DNA of 64,000 nucleotides from a virus, in the IMG/VR virus record IMGVR_UViG_3300020439_000003, positions 1-64,000 of that record. The stretch is one strand, 5' to 3'. Made by a program: the position numbers and the translations under genes. Below are positions 39,830 through 48,867 of the stretch, piece by piece (positions within the stretch are counted from its first letter, which is position 1; every line of letters starts with the position of its first letter). Below the pieces are notes generated by a model. It did no database searches and was not told where the DNA came from. It saw nothing but the letters and a program-made list of their open reading frames with translations.

Positions 39830-41965
39830 TTAGAAACAGGAGTCGATGTCGGGATACTCGAAAGCATCAATCGGGTAGTTAATCGTATTTATGTTGCCCC
39901 CACCATAGTTCCAACCAGCAAAGTTGAAGGGGTCAAAGTTAGGAATGTCACTGGGGTTAGTGACAAAATCAATCGGGTAAACTTCGGGGTTGAAGATGGT
40001 TGGGTCAACACCTGGCGGGATGGTAAGACCGTTACCATCGGGGAGAACCACAACGGGAACTCTCGTGTTGCCATCAGGGGTATCAGCAATATTTAGGGGT
40101 CCGACACAGACCTTTCCTGTATCATAATCTACCGTTCCAACAGACTCATTTAAGACAACTTCTTTTTCATTTCTGTTGGTCACCATGATCAATCCACCAC
40201 TACCATTGTCTCTGATGTTGACAGGTACAAGTGTTGAAGTCACAACTTCCTCTGAACTGAAAATAGCGTCTTCCAGAGCGGATTCAAAACCTGCTCGTCC
40301 ACCAGCAGTAGTCAATGAACCTGCTGCTTCACCAGCAGCAATTTGATCTGCTACGTCTTCGGTATAACCAGTTGCATAGAATGAACCTGTTTTAACGGAA
40401 GAGAACTTAGGATTACAATTACCACCACCGTCGCCGCCGTCTCCATCGCCACCAGGACCACCGTAGTCACCTGGGTTAACAATGGGGTTATTAAAGTCAA
40501 GACATTGTGTAAAGATATTTCCAAAGGTGAATTGGTCAAGGTTTTGACCAATAGTCATCTGACTGGTAGTACCAGCAATAGCATTGTCAGAAGAGTCAAT
40601 CATAGAATTGAACTTCGACATTTCCAGACGACCACCAAAGCGATCATCACGATTTTGACTATTAAATTTGTCAATAGATTTAAGAATCTCAGATGCCAAC
40701 TCGTTTGAGGATCTGGTTGTCTTGTTTCCATCGAACGAAGGATAAACCTTCGGGGACAGATAGTAGATTCTTGGGTCAACAACGATCGGTTGGATCGATG
40801 CCATAGAATAGTCAAGTAGTTGGTTCTGAATACGCTTTTTAGTCGTAGTGTTGAGGTTCACACCAGACTTAGAGCGAACAGCAATGTATACCTTGCCATA
40901 TTCAGGGGGTGACAGTTTCTCACCGCCGTAAGCAGTAACTGCTGCTGCCTGAGGATAGATGTCCTTTACGATATGAGCATAGTCATTCTCAGTAACTGCT
41001 CTGTTTTGGGTCGAGAACGCCCTTGGAGCACGATACTTGATAGATAGGGCAGATTCCTTCTCTTCGCCTGACTGAGACCCGTCTATGGTCGCCAGAGACA
41101 TCGATGAAGGCAAGATAGGACGGTTAGTGTTATCAATGGCACGTCCAATGAAATTAAACTTGGTTGCACCGTTAGCAGCAGGTCCGTCAGTGGCAATATA
41201 GGTCAGTACAACAAATTCATTATCAATCAACTTACGACCAAGAACACCATCGCCGAAAATAACCTTATATCTAAGGTCTTCGGTCTCTTCTAAGAAATAA
41301 ACACGAGAAGTAGAGTCAAGTGCAGTAACATTTCTAGAAACAGAGTATTCATCAATCTCAGCAGACTGTTCATTTGGTTTTACTGCAACAGTCAGCAGTT
41401 CAGTATCAACACCGTCAGCAGGAATCACATATTCTTGCTTTTTCGTATCATCAACGGTGTAATTAAAGGTAAGAAGGTTACCTTGATAGATTACCAGTTT
41501 CGTAAAGTTCGCAATACCAGTATTCTGGTCCACCGCTACTTGGGTGTCCTTCATAATGGCATAAGTATATGACTCACCATCTACCTGGGTGACGAATACG
41601 TCGCCTGCTTTGATAGTAACTGAGTCAGGGTAGGCAGAACCACCAGGAAGCAGTTGAGTCTGTGCAGAGACGCGCACACACGCCTTAGACGCCTTGATAG
41701 AACGAGGCGTATAGTTGATCTGTTTGGCAATGCGAACAATGTTGTCTCTAACAGTCGCACTTTCCAGGAATGCTTCGTTCATCGACATGTTTGCCAAGAA
41801 CGCAGCGTAGTGCGTATTGTAAGCAAGGATGTCGATCAGGTAAGAGGCAGTCGATCCCTCAAAATCATAATCCGTAAATTCAGGACGAGTCCTGAGATAG
41901 GATTTGATCGATTCCTTAATCTCAAAAAAGTCAAGAGACGTTAGTTCTGAGGGTGTTGCTGGCAT
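39830..41965 (-). CDS. 6: Baseplate wedge protein gp6
   Basis: 711 residues (T4: 660). The N-terminal region matches T4 gp6: EIKESIKSYLRTRPEFTDYD then FEGS, LIDILAYNTHYAAFLANMSM, FLESATVRDNIVRIA. Later motifs GDGVLGRKL, TENDYAHIVKDIYPQA and GKVYIAVRSKSG also fit the gpJ/gp6 baseplate family. gp6 dimers connect the wedges into the ring around the hub. An insertion of mostly Gly and Asp (GGPGGDGDGGDGGG, near residue 500) is unusual. It begins 1 nt past the gp25 stop, and its 3' end carries a late-promoter octamer for the giant gene. Confidence 0.9.
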   Translation of the reverse strand: MPATPSELTSLDFFEIKESIKSYLRTRPEFTDYDFEGSTASYLIDILAYNTHYAAFLANMSMNEAFLESATVRDNIVRIAKQINYTPRSIKASKACVRVSAQTQLLPGGSAYPDSVTIKAGDVFVTQVDGESYTYAIMKDTQVAVDQNTGIANFTKLVIYQGNLLTFNYTVDDTKKQEYVIPADGVDTELLTVAVKPNEQSAEIDEYSVSRNVTALDSTSRVYFLEETEDLRYKVIFGDGVLGRKLIDNEFVVLTYIATDGPAANGATKFNFIGRAIDNTNRPILPSSMSLATIDGSQSGEEKESALSIKYRAPRAFSTQNRAVTENDYAHIVKDIYPQAAAVTAYGGEKLSPPEYGKVYIAVRSKSGVNLNTTTKKRIQNQLLDYSMASIQPIVVDPRIYYLSPKVYPSFDGNKTTRSSNELASEILKSIDKFNSQNRDDRFGGRLEMSKFNSMIDSSDNAIAGTTSQMTIGQNLDQFTFGNIFTQCLDFNNPIVNPGDYGGPGGDGDGGDGGGNCNPKFSSVKTGSFYATGYTEDVADQIAAGEAAGSLTTAGGRAGFESALEDAIFSSEEVVTSTLVPVNIRDNGSGGLIMVTNRNEKEVVLNESVGTVDYDTGKVCVGPLNIADTPDGNTRVPVVVLPDGNGLTIPPGVDPTIFNPEVYPIDFVTNPSDIPNFDPFNFAGWNYGGGNINTINYPIDAFEYPDIDSCF
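39886..39893 (-). promoter_or_regulatory. Late promoter variant CATAAATA inside the gp6 3' end
   Basis: The minus strand reads AACATAAATACG, 62 nt upstream of the ATG of the giant gene and within the coding end of gene 6. It is the same octamer as at 13549, 16962 and 55843 and points at the longest gene in the window, but being intragenic it could be fortuitous. Confidence 0.45.
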
Positions 41966-41966
41966 C

Positions 41967-42380
41967 TTACGTTCTCTCTAAGAGGAATTCAACAGTTTGA
42001 GTTTGCGGTTGACCAACGATTGCATATTCAATCGCTACGTCAATACTGTATTCATCATCAGAGAGGTTCACGTCAATGTTTTCGACCTCAACACGAGGTT
42101 CTAAACGTTGTATGGTATTACTTATCTCATCTCGCAGGTCTTCTGCGGTGAAAACGTCAAAGGGTTCAAATAATAGTCCTTTGACTCTTGATCCAATGTC
42201 AGGTTGATAGGGGCGTTCACCAAAAACCGTCAGTATCAGGTTTCTGATCGACTGCTTGATAGCATTTTCATTCTTCACCGTCGAGAAGTCTTCGGTATTA
42301 GGGTTTGCTTCAAATGAAACCGCTAGATCCTTAAAACCTCGGGAGAAAAACTTTTCTGATCGAAACCTGTACGACGGCAT
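41967..42380 (-). CDS. 25: Baseplate wedge protein gp25
   Basis: 137 residues, the usual length for gp25/GPW-like proteins. Visible family marks are the helix NENAIKQSIRNLILTVFGER, the PDIGSRVKGLLFEPFD block, and EPR at 94-96 (RLEPRVEVE), the motif of T6SS TssE and gp25. The protein joins gp6 and the sheath end in the baseplate core. It is followed by gp6 with one base between stop and start. Confidence 0.92.
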   Translation of the reverse strand: MPSYRFRSEKFFSRGFKDLAVSFEANPNTEDFSTVKNENAIKQSIRNLILTVFGERPYQPDIGSRVKGLLFEPFDVFTAEDLRDEISNTIQRLEPRVEVENIDVNLSDDEYSIDVAIEYAIVGQPQTQTVEFLLERT

Positions 42381-42389
42381 TGACTTTAT

Positions 42390-42620
42390 TTAGTCGTTAT
42401 CAGGATTATTTAGCAACTCAACGGGAGGGTTGTATTTTAGAAACTCCCAGAATGTCATTTTCATCTCTTTTTGGGTCATGCCGCAATGTTTAGCGGCATT
42501 TGGGAGATTCATTGTGGCATGGAAGAGTGCTTCGTTCGCTTGTTGAACAAGTTCGGGTGTAGTTTTAACGGCCTTGTCCACGATAACGTTTTTTCGCGTG
42601 GTTTGATGATGTCGCGGCAT
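42390..42620 (-). CDS. Small conserved hypothetical protein next to gp25
   Basis: 76 residues, basic N-terminus and helical body: NEALFHATMNLPNAAKHCGM then TQKEMKMTFWEFLKYNPP. I recall similar small proteins (…AAKHCGMTQKEMK…) beside baseplate genes in other cyanophages, but no function. It ends 9 nt before gp25 and is read in the same direction. The helix-turn-helix-like AAKHCGMTQKEM pattern is suggestive but too short to call. Confidence 0.75.
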   Translation of the reverse strand: MPRHHQTTRKNVIVDKAVKTTPELVQQANEALFHATMNLPNAAKHCGMTQKEMKMTFWEFLKYNPPVELLNNPDND

Positions 42621-42729
42621 ATTTGGTGTGCTGTCCTCGCCCTTGGCGTGTCTTTTTGGGTTTTGATTCGATGTGACTGCTGTTCAGTCCAGTTTTTGCT
42701 CGGGTTGCCATGTCTTAATTAAAACGACT

Positions 42730-43263
42730 CTATGATGATAGCACAGTTGGACTGCCATATGCAACCACAGAGGAGCATGGATACGACCAGAAACGGAATC
42801 CAATACCCAATGGGTCCAGAACACGTCCGATAGGCAGTTTAGTTACAAATACAGTCAAACTGGTTGCCATGAGGAATCTAATGTGTCCAATACCTGCCAT
42901 ATCTTCAATAGTGAGAGCACTACAAATGATAGGAGTAAAGATAGGGCACAATGCCTTACCACATGGGCACATGTAGATGACAATATTCGTACATGGCGAG
43001 ATATGGTTAACAAAAACATCACCCAATGTCATCGTAGGTAACCCATTAGTCAGCACAAGTGCTTTGAGGGGGTTCAGGGCGGTGTAGGGGATCAATGGTT
43101 GAGGTGGCCACCAGCATGTCCACTCTTTGATCTTAATTGAATATGGTACAGGTGGAGTACCACATGCCTGAACAGAGTGAACTGTACCAGGAATGCAGAT
43201 ACCATGCCCTGAGCAGGGCAAACCTGTGATTGGTGCTACTGGTAGTAAGAGTCCGTATGCCAT
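42730..43263 (-). CDS. PAAR-like baseplate spike-tip candidate
   Basis: 177 residues, Cys- and Pro-rich, no charged helices. It begins GLLLPVAPITGLPCSGHG and ends AYGSPTVLSS. The LTNGLPTMTLGDVFVNH stretch (about residue 90) and terminal GSPTV resemble the NGxPxxxxGD and GSxTV turns of PAAR-repeat proteins that cap the tail spike. Clustered Cys and His (C98, C100 and C106; HISPCTN) could hold a metal. Its ATG overlaps the stop of the 1391-aa gene (TAATG). It lies upstream of gp25 in the baseplate block, as spike-tip genes often do. PAAR membership is tentative. Confidence 0.5.
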   Translation of the reverse strand: MAYGLLLPVAPITGLPCSGHGICIPGTVHSVQACGTPPVPYSIKIKEWTCWWPPQPLIPYTALNPLKALVLTNGLPTMTLGDVFVNHISPCTNIVIYMCPCGKALCPIFTPIICSALTIEDMAGIGHIRFLMATSLTVFVTKLPIGRVLDPLGIGFRFWSYPCSSVVAYGSPTVLSS

Positions 43264-46200
43264 TATTCAGGGAACATGTTATTAGTGTCGGTCGAGAAGT
43301 TAGAAATTGCATTATCTGCAATTTCTGCATCATAATCAAAGTCAGGGTCATATTCATATGTAAGATCACCAGAGAATTCAACATCACCAAGATCTTTGTA
43401 AGCTTGCTTCTGTTTCTTCAATAGTGCCTTATCACCTGGGTCATGAGAAGACAAGTGTACTCGTCTTTGTTTAACTGGTGGATTGGGATTGATAGCATCA
43501 ACCAGGTCACCAAAGGCACCACCGTCGCATTCTTGGAAGAATGGATTGCCCATTCCTTTGACTGCTTGACCATATGCAATAGATGCACCAGTTGACCAGT
43601 TCTTGATATTCATCGTACCGCTGTAAGGTCCCATTCTCATACCCAACTGAGTAAAGAGTTGTGGATCAACAGCAATACTAACATCATTGCAGTATTCTAA
43701 GCAAGATTGGTTGTTACCTGAACCACCCCAACCACTACCATAGGTGTTTTGGAAACTATATGTGCAAGTAGAGAACCCACAACTATACCCATTGTACAAT
43801 CTATTTACACCCCAATACCCAGATCCTGTTGTTTTGCCTTGTGTTTGGTTATTACCCGACCCAGAGACATAATATGCACTGTATACATCAAGTACACCAT
43901 TGCTGTTGCTGCCATGTCTGAGGTAAGTATCCCAACATTCGTTAGGTGGGACACCGCCAGATAGTCTATCTACCTCAATAACGTAGAAAGTCTGGTCTTG
44001 TGTAAGTTCACTATACGATGTACCTGCTGAATAGTCAGGATCACCTGGTTGTCCGTTGGCACCAACCGTAGTTGCAGGGATTGTCCACTGTACAGTCCTA
44101 GTATTGTAGTTAAGATTGTCTCCCAACCACAGTCCTAACTGCTCTGCTTCACTAAAATTGTTGTGTCCCCAGTCAAAAGTGTTTTCATCCAATCCAACAG
44201 GGACAAAAATGATGTCAGATCCGCCAGATGGGTCCCAATAACAGCGACCTTCAATGTTTTGGCGACTACATTTCCACATTTTACGCTTATCGCCGCCATT
44301 CATGACGGGTCTTGCCTTAGTCAGAGCGGGTCTGGGCAGTTTTTGGAGGAAATTCATGAAATCTGCACCTTGTGATCCCGTAGTTTTGCCTTGAACAGAC
44401 AAATTTACGCCAAAATGTGCGTTATCAGACTTTGATCCGCAGTATTTGTAGATAATCCAACCAAAATCACGACCAGTTTCCGAATCAGTGAACGGACAAG
44501 GGAGATCTTGGAGTCGAGTTACGTTGTAAAACCTCGGTTGAGGGATCATAACGCACGGATCTTGGTTGTTCCAACCAAAAACATGACTCAATGTGGTGGA
44601 AGCTTCGTCAGTTCTCTGAACACCTTCGACCATTTGGGGATATTGCTCCTCCATAACGCTCTTAAAGGCTTGGTTAGCACCAGTAATACCCCTCACAACC
44701 GATGGTGGGAACAACGCTTCCTCTAAAATGTTCGGAATTTTGATTTCAGTACAACCAGGGGGGATGTTCGAGCACAGTTTTGTACTCTCAACGTCGTCTG
44801 TTCCTGAGAATTTGATGTATCCAGTAGGATACGTTGCACTAAAACCCTCCATCATGGTCTCAAATGACCCCATGATACCCTCATCAAGGATTTTTAGGTT
44901 ACTTTCCTTAGCACCAGACTTCCTTCTAACCTCACCTTTGAGACCATCGATCTTTTCTGACCCCTTGTAAGGGGTTTCTTCTGTGGTACTTTCAGCATCA
45001 ACAGTAGTTTTGAGGCGTTTTTGCTGCTCCTTAGTGTTAGGACCACGCATTTTGTAGTCTTCCTTCTCAGTTTGGATGATCCAAACCCTAGGTTGACGGT
45101 TAGGATCCGTGTCATAACCCAATCCACGGTCCTTAATAAGGATCTCATCGATAGCACCATCGGCAGTAAGGGACACAACTTCGACTTTTGCTTGTCTAAA
45201 CTTACTTCTACGCCTATGTTCGGAGGACATTGTTCGCAATTCCTCCTTCTCAATGAAGACAGTTGCGATCTCCGACTCATCTTCATCTACATCAGTACCT
45301 GAAATAGTGATGTCTTTGTTATTATCACTGTATGGAACCTTACTTTTCCGCTCTTTGAAGTCAGCTTTCATGTCTTTGCTGACTGCTTTCTGGTTCCTTT
45401 GGATCTGTTTGAAGTTATAATTGAACTTTGTGCCGTCAGGGTTGTCCAATTTGTTGGTTGGAGAGCGCAAAGTAGTGCCTTCCCACCCATCTAGTTGCTC
45501 TAATTGCTGTCTAGCATGGTCATTTGCGCCTTTTGCAGACAACTGTGCGGGTTCTTCGATGACGATTGAGGGATTTATGTACCCTCTACCACCATTGATG
45601 ATAGAAATACTCTGGATTTCCCCATTCTTATTGACGATACACTCTACTTTTGCCTCATCAATCGACTGTTGGTTGACCAATGCGGTCTTATCGATCTCTA
45701 CTTTGTAGTATGTGATCTTCTTAGGGAACTCATATACACCAAAAAACCCTGCTCGGTCGGGAACTCCGTACCCAGCAAGCACATTTGCACTCTTTCCAAA
45801 GCGTCCAGGGGCAGTAATGACCTGATTTGTGGTAAATTTATCGCCACTTCCGCGCAGTTCCATGTAACCGCAACGTAATTTGTTACCAAAATACGCAACT
45901 TCGTTGATTTCCCACCCGTTGATAGTGTCTCCTGCCTCAAAACTATCACCATCGCGGGTTGTATAGCGGAACAAGATGCGTTTTGTGTCAGTATCTACGT
46001 TCTTAAATGATTCATAGATGCCTCCACCACTTCCATCAGTGAGTTCTAGACGTGTATTTGTCGTTTTCCAACTGTCTTCACGGATTTCATAGAAGTGAGA
46101 ATGATATTCCTGAGTAGGAGTGATCAGATTTTCATCACATACGCAAGTATTTCGCCCCGAACCATCACTCAATGAGACAGATTTGTTCGGACAACAGTTA

Positions 46201-47438
46201 CGATTAGACAGAGAATACTGGATGGAAAAGATCGGACCTTTCCATGGATATGAAGTATCGTAGATGTAATAACAGAACTGAGAATCAAATAGAGTATGGA
46301 ATTCTAGGTACTTTGGCACTGCTGCCTTGACAGCACCGTTCTTACCATAGATCCATTCAAAGTATGCATCAGTATTAGTATTAGGACATTTCTGTGGATC
46401 ACCCCAACCAAAGTCTGGGTGGTGGTGTACAGAAGGAGAACCCCAGTATCTGTAACCCCTACGTTGTACGGGATCGGGGTTTAGTGGTCCTGCATCAGCA
46501 TCATACTGATACTCATAGTTTTTATGAGTGTAGATACCTGATCCATCATAGTTCCAGTTATACCAACCTGCCCTTGTACCATATCCAACAGGTGATCCAT
46601 ATCCCACAGGTCCAATCAAACCTTGGTCACGAACGTTCTTACGGTTACCCTGTCCTAGGTCTTCTTTGAATACCCATCCAACAATACCAACATAACTGTA
46701 ATCCTGATCTCTGGGGTCCTTACAATCAGGCACACCCGAGACGCCAGTCTGCAAGTTTACTTCTTGCGTCGGGTCGGCGGTGTAAAAATGGTCCCTTTTT
46801 GCGTTGCTAGTTCCCCTGTAATACTCATACAGAGGTACAGCTGATTCATCAGCATCCGCGAAATCGTTTGCATGGCTTTGACTTGTGTAAATGTATCCAA
46901 CAATTCCTACCTGAACATATCCACTACCATAACTGCTCTGAGTGGATAGTACAGAGTCATTACGATCGTTCTCATAGTGATGATACAGAGGTTGTGTCTT
47001 ACTACCCTTATCACTACGAGCGATATAGAATGCAGGTCTTCCATTACGAGGTTCATGGTTATATCCCTTAGAGACATTACCACTCTCCCCTGGGAAGTCC
47101 TCAGGAAATCTTAATTCTTCTTTATTGGTGTACTTGTGGTCTCTATTACTGCTATCACCTGATCCGCGATAGTAGCGGTAGATGGGCATTCTCTCGTAGT
47201 CGCACTCACCTACACACTGCTGCTCTTGATCACCAATGTAGTATACCTTATCCTCACCAAAAATTGACGTACCAGGTCCTTCATCATTGAAGGTGATTTG
47301 ATAGTTCGTTCCTGGTCCGCTATGGTGGGCGTATGATTCATATTTACCGTAAGACGGGCGATCCCAATTCTTTTGGTATTCATTCCCCGAATCGATGTTC
47401 GGGAAAGATCGCCCTGTCTCACTGATAAAAATACTCAT
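43263..47438 (-). CDS. Large structural protein with DUF5648-like repeats
   Basis: 1391 residues, first gene of the baseplate block. Residues 85-140, 149-185 and 201-258 are three copies of a Tyr-rich unit (VPLYEYYRG ... RDHFYT ... YVGIVGWVF), resembling the DUF5648 unit seen in secreted, often cell-wall-related proteins. Further on are two GGRGY/RGLGYD segments like those of the giant protein (about 620 and 800), a highly charged middle, and a Tyr/Cys-rich part. No lysozyme or hub motif is visible. It could stand where a gp5-type hub protein lies in T4, but sequence does not show that. Confidence 0.7.
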   Translation of the reverse strand: MSIFISETGRSFPNIDSGNEYQKNWDRPSYGKYESYAHHSGPGTNYQITFNDEGPGTSIFGEDKVYYIGDQEQQCVGECDYERMPIYRYYRGSGDSSNRDHKYTNKEELRFPEDFPGESGNVSKGYNHEPRNGRPAFYIARSDKGSKTQPLYHHYENDRNDSVLSTQSSYGSGYVQVGIVGYIYTSQSHANDFADADESAVPLYEYYRGTSNAKRDHFYTADPTQEVNLQTGVSGVPDCKDPRDQDYSYVGIVGWVFKEDLGQGNRKNVRDQGLIGPVGYGSPVGYGTRAGWYNWNYDGSGIYTHKNYEYQYDADAGPLNPDPVQRRGYRYWGSPSVHHHPDFGWGDPQKCPNTNTDAYFEWIYGKNGAVKAAVPKYLEFHTLFDSQFCYYIYDTSYPWKGPIFSIQYSLSNRNCCPNKSVSLSDGSGRNTCVCDENLITPTQEYHSHFYEIREDSWKTTNTRLELTDGSGGGIYESFKNVDTDTKRILFRYTTRDGDSFEAGDTINGWEINEVAYFGNKLRCGYMELRGSGDKFTTNQVITAPGRFGKSANVLAGYGVPDRAGFFGVYEFPKKITYYKVEIDKTALVNQQSIDEAKVECIVNKNGEIQSISIINGGRGYINPSIVIEEPAQLSAKGANDHARQQLEQLDGWEGTTLRSPTNKLDNPDGTKFNYNFKQIQRNQKAVSKDMKADFKERKSKVPYSDNNKDITISGTDVDEDESEIATVFIEKEELRTMSSEHRRRSKFRQAKVEVVSLTADGAIDEILIKDRGLGYDTDPNRQPRVWIIQTEKEDYKMRGPNTKEQQKRLKTTVDAESTTEETPYKGSEKIDGLKGEVRRKSGAKESNLKILDEGIMGSFETMMEGFSATYPTGYIKFSGTDDVESTKLCSNIPPGCTEIKIPNILEEALFPPSVVRGITGANQAFKSVMEEQYPQMVEGVQRTDEASTTLSHVFGWNNQDPCVMIPQPRFYNVTRLQDLPCPFTDSETGRDFGWIIYKYCGSKSDNAHFGVNLSVQGKTTGSQGADFMNFLQKLPRPALTKARPVMNGGDKRKMWKCSRQNIEGRCYWDPSGGSDIIFVPVGLDENTFDWGHNNFSEAEQLGLWLGDNLNYNTRTVQWTIPATTVGANGQPGDPDYSAGTSYSELTQDQTFYVIEVDRLSGGVPPNECWDTYLRHGSNSNGVLDVYSAYYVSGSGNNQTQGKTTGSGYWGVNRLYNGYSCGFSTCTYSFQNTYGSGWGGSGNNQSCLEYCNDVSIAVDPQLFTQLGMRMGPYSGTMNIKNWSTGASIAYGQAVKGMGNPFFQECDGGAFGDLVDAINPNPPVKQRRVHLSSHDPGDKALLKKQKQAYKDLGDVEFSGDLTYEYDPDFDYDAEIADNAISNFSTDTNNMFPE

Positions 47439-47686
47439 TAGGGTTCTAAGACTTTGATGCGCTCTTCCAACATATTTAGACGCACATACAGGTCATCTAG
47501 TAGTTCCCGCATATTGAGATAGTCTTCATACCCCTCTGGTTTATATTTAATCATCTCTGCGCCAGGAGGAGGGATTTTTGCAAGGACCCCTTCTACCGTA
47601 GCAATACGAGTCGCAAGATTCTCTAATCCCTTAGAGATCATCTTAATATGCTCAACGTACGACTCTTCAAATGTTTTCTCAGACAT
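47438..47686 (-). CDS. Small coiled-coil protein
   Basis: 82 residues with heptad-like segments at both ends (MISKGLENLATRIATVEGVL and MRELLDDLYVRLNMLEERIK) and a central PPPGAEMIKYKPEGYED linker. Its stop shares the base at 47438 with the next ATG, so it is probably coupled to the 1391-aa structural protein and may assist it. No family recognised. Confidence 0.7.
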   Translation of the reverse strand: MSEKTFEESYVEHIKMISKGLENLATRIATVEGVLAKIPPPGAEMIKYKPEGYEDYLNMRELLDDLYVRLNMLEERIKVLEP

Positions 47687-47706
47687 AATAAGGTTGAACG
47701 CGGTTT

Positions 47707-47907
47707 TTACGGTTTTTCTGTACCCTCGGATTTTTTTAGAACGACAGACCCATCAGTCTCTTCGCTCCACTCTAACTCAGTCCCCTCATACCATCCAAGA
47801 TCTTCCATCAATTCAGCAGGCAGAGTAATAGACATATCTCCGAAGTCGTCTACCTCCACAGGTAGCGTAAATCTTTTGCTCATAGCACATATAGTGGCTA
47901 GTGTCAT
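47707..47907 (-). CDS. AbrB/MazE-like swapped-hairpin protein
   Basis: 66 residues. RFTLPVEVDDFGDMSITLP then AELMEDLGWYEGTELEW and GSVVLKK match the SpoVT/AbrB fold (FGDMSITLP, LGW--GTELEW). This fold makes DNA-binding dimers in AbrB regulators and MazE-type antitoxins. No toxin partner lies beside it; the neighbours are an NlpC-type peptidase and a coiled-coil protein. The first ATG (47907) follows the upstream stop by 2 nt; an internal ATG at 47883 (MSKRFTLP) starts closer to the domain and is equally possible. A role as phage transcription regulator is inference. Confidence 0.75.
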   Translation of the reverse strand: MTLATICAMSKRFTLPVEVDDFGDMSITLPAELMEDLGWYEGTELEWSEETDGSVVLKKSEGTEKP

Positions 47908-47909
47908 TT

Positions 47910-48428
47910 TTATATAGGAGCAGGATAATTTACAGCGTGTGGAGAACGTAACACTAACTCTGTCATTCTATGATAGAAAGAGTGTATAGTCAAGTCTACA
48001 ATCTTGCTTGGATCCAACCATGCATGATGTAGCATATATCCATGTCCCAGGTAAATACCGCTATGATTGCATAATCTATCCTGCTTGCTGGAATAACCCC
48101 CTTCTAGGCGCTCTAAGTGCAGTCTCATGACCATCATGTCACCATACTGTAAGTCTGAGAAAGGTGGGGGATCACTATCACATGTACCTGTATAGACATG
48201 AATGACTCCATCCTCTAATCGCTCTGCCTGATCCTCAATAAACGATGGGTCAAACAATGCCCGCCGATGTAACTTCGGATAGTCTCTGAGTGTTAGATTA
48301 AACTTCTTCTGATAAAACTCCATGCAGATGCCATAACAGTCACCTACCTTCATCTTATCTTTATACCATGGACGACCTACCCATTCGCCCCAGACCTCAT
48401 TCATTTCATCTAAGGTAGGTCTAGACAT
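47910..48428 (-). CDS. NlpC/P60-type cysteine peptidase, tail-associated
   Basis: 172 residues. The catalytic Cys is C31 in VGDCYGICMEFYQ and the His is H122 in CNHSGIYLGHGYMLHHAW, the order and spacing of phage NlpC/P60 proteins such as lambda gpK. Such enzymes cut peptidoglycan stem peptides and sit in the tail tip. The ATG overlaps the end of the HNH gene by 8 nt. The acidic stretch TGTCDSDPPPFSDLQYGDMM precedes the His and matches the usual 'GDxV' strand. It is followed by tail genes, which fits a role in cell-wall penetration. Confidence 0.8.
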   Translation of the reverse strand: MSRPTLDEMNEVWGEWVGRPWYKDKMKVGDCYGICMEFYQKKFNLTLRDYPKLHRRALFDPSFIEDQAERLEDGVIHVYTGTCDSDPPPFSDLQYGDMMVMRLHLERLEGGYSSKQDRLCNHSGIYLGHGYMLHHAWLDPSKIVDLTIHSFYHRMTELVLRSPHAVNYPAPI

Positions 48429-48867
48429 TCTTCTTGCCTACAATCGTAGTGCCAACATGTTTCATATGAGGTGTAACAGTTTTATTCCTTTTCCTACCCT
48501 TAGTTCTATCCTTCTCTTCCCTCGTCTTTTCCTTATGACAGTCAACACATAACAACTGACATTTACTTAATTCCTCCATAATACTATCATGCCTCCTTAA
48601 CCACATACTACTGGTTCTTAATGTCTTATCCTCTGGACGCTTATGATCGATTTCCAGATTCTCTGTGGTGCCACACTTCACACACTTACCACCCATCACA
48701 CCAACATAGTACGCTCTATTCTCTCTCATCTTAATCTTATTGCGTTCTCGGTAATAATCCTTATGGCATTGCTTACAGTGACCTAAATGTCCGTCCCTGG
48801 TGCAACTGTAATACTCTGTGAGTGGTTTGGTCTTGTGACACCATTTACATGTTTTCTCTTGGGTCAT
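48421..48867 (-). CDS. HNH homing-type endonuclease
   Basis: 148 residues. An N-terminal zinc ribbon (C7-x2-C10 and C31-x2-C34) precedes a second set: C62-x2-C65, LEIDHKRP (D74-H75) and LCVDCHKEKT (C107-x2-C110-H111), the HNH beta-beta-alpha-metal site. The tail is basic. Such stand-alone HNH enzymes are common selfish genes in T4-like phages and often sit next to the gene they target. Here it overlaps the NlpC peptidase gene by 8 nt without breaking it. Confidence 0.85.
   Translation of the reverse strand: MTQEKTCKWCHKTKPLTEYYSCTRDGHLGHCKQCHKDYYRERNKIKMRENRAYYVGVMGGKCVKCGTTENLEIDHKRPEDKTLRTSSMWLRRHDSIMEELSKCQLLCVDCHKEKTREEKDRTKGRKRNKTVTPHMKHVGTTIVGKKNV

Noticed and set aside
42387-42394. 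Late-promoter-like ACTAAATA before gp25
   Set aside because: Two mismatches to the octamer and only 6 bases before the ATG, leaving no room for a leader.
1-47000. Many plus-strand open frames of 60-580 codons opposite the large structural genes
   Set aside because: They mirror the repetitive minus-strand genes, have Ser/Thr/Val-rich antisense composition, and lack ribosome sites and promoters.
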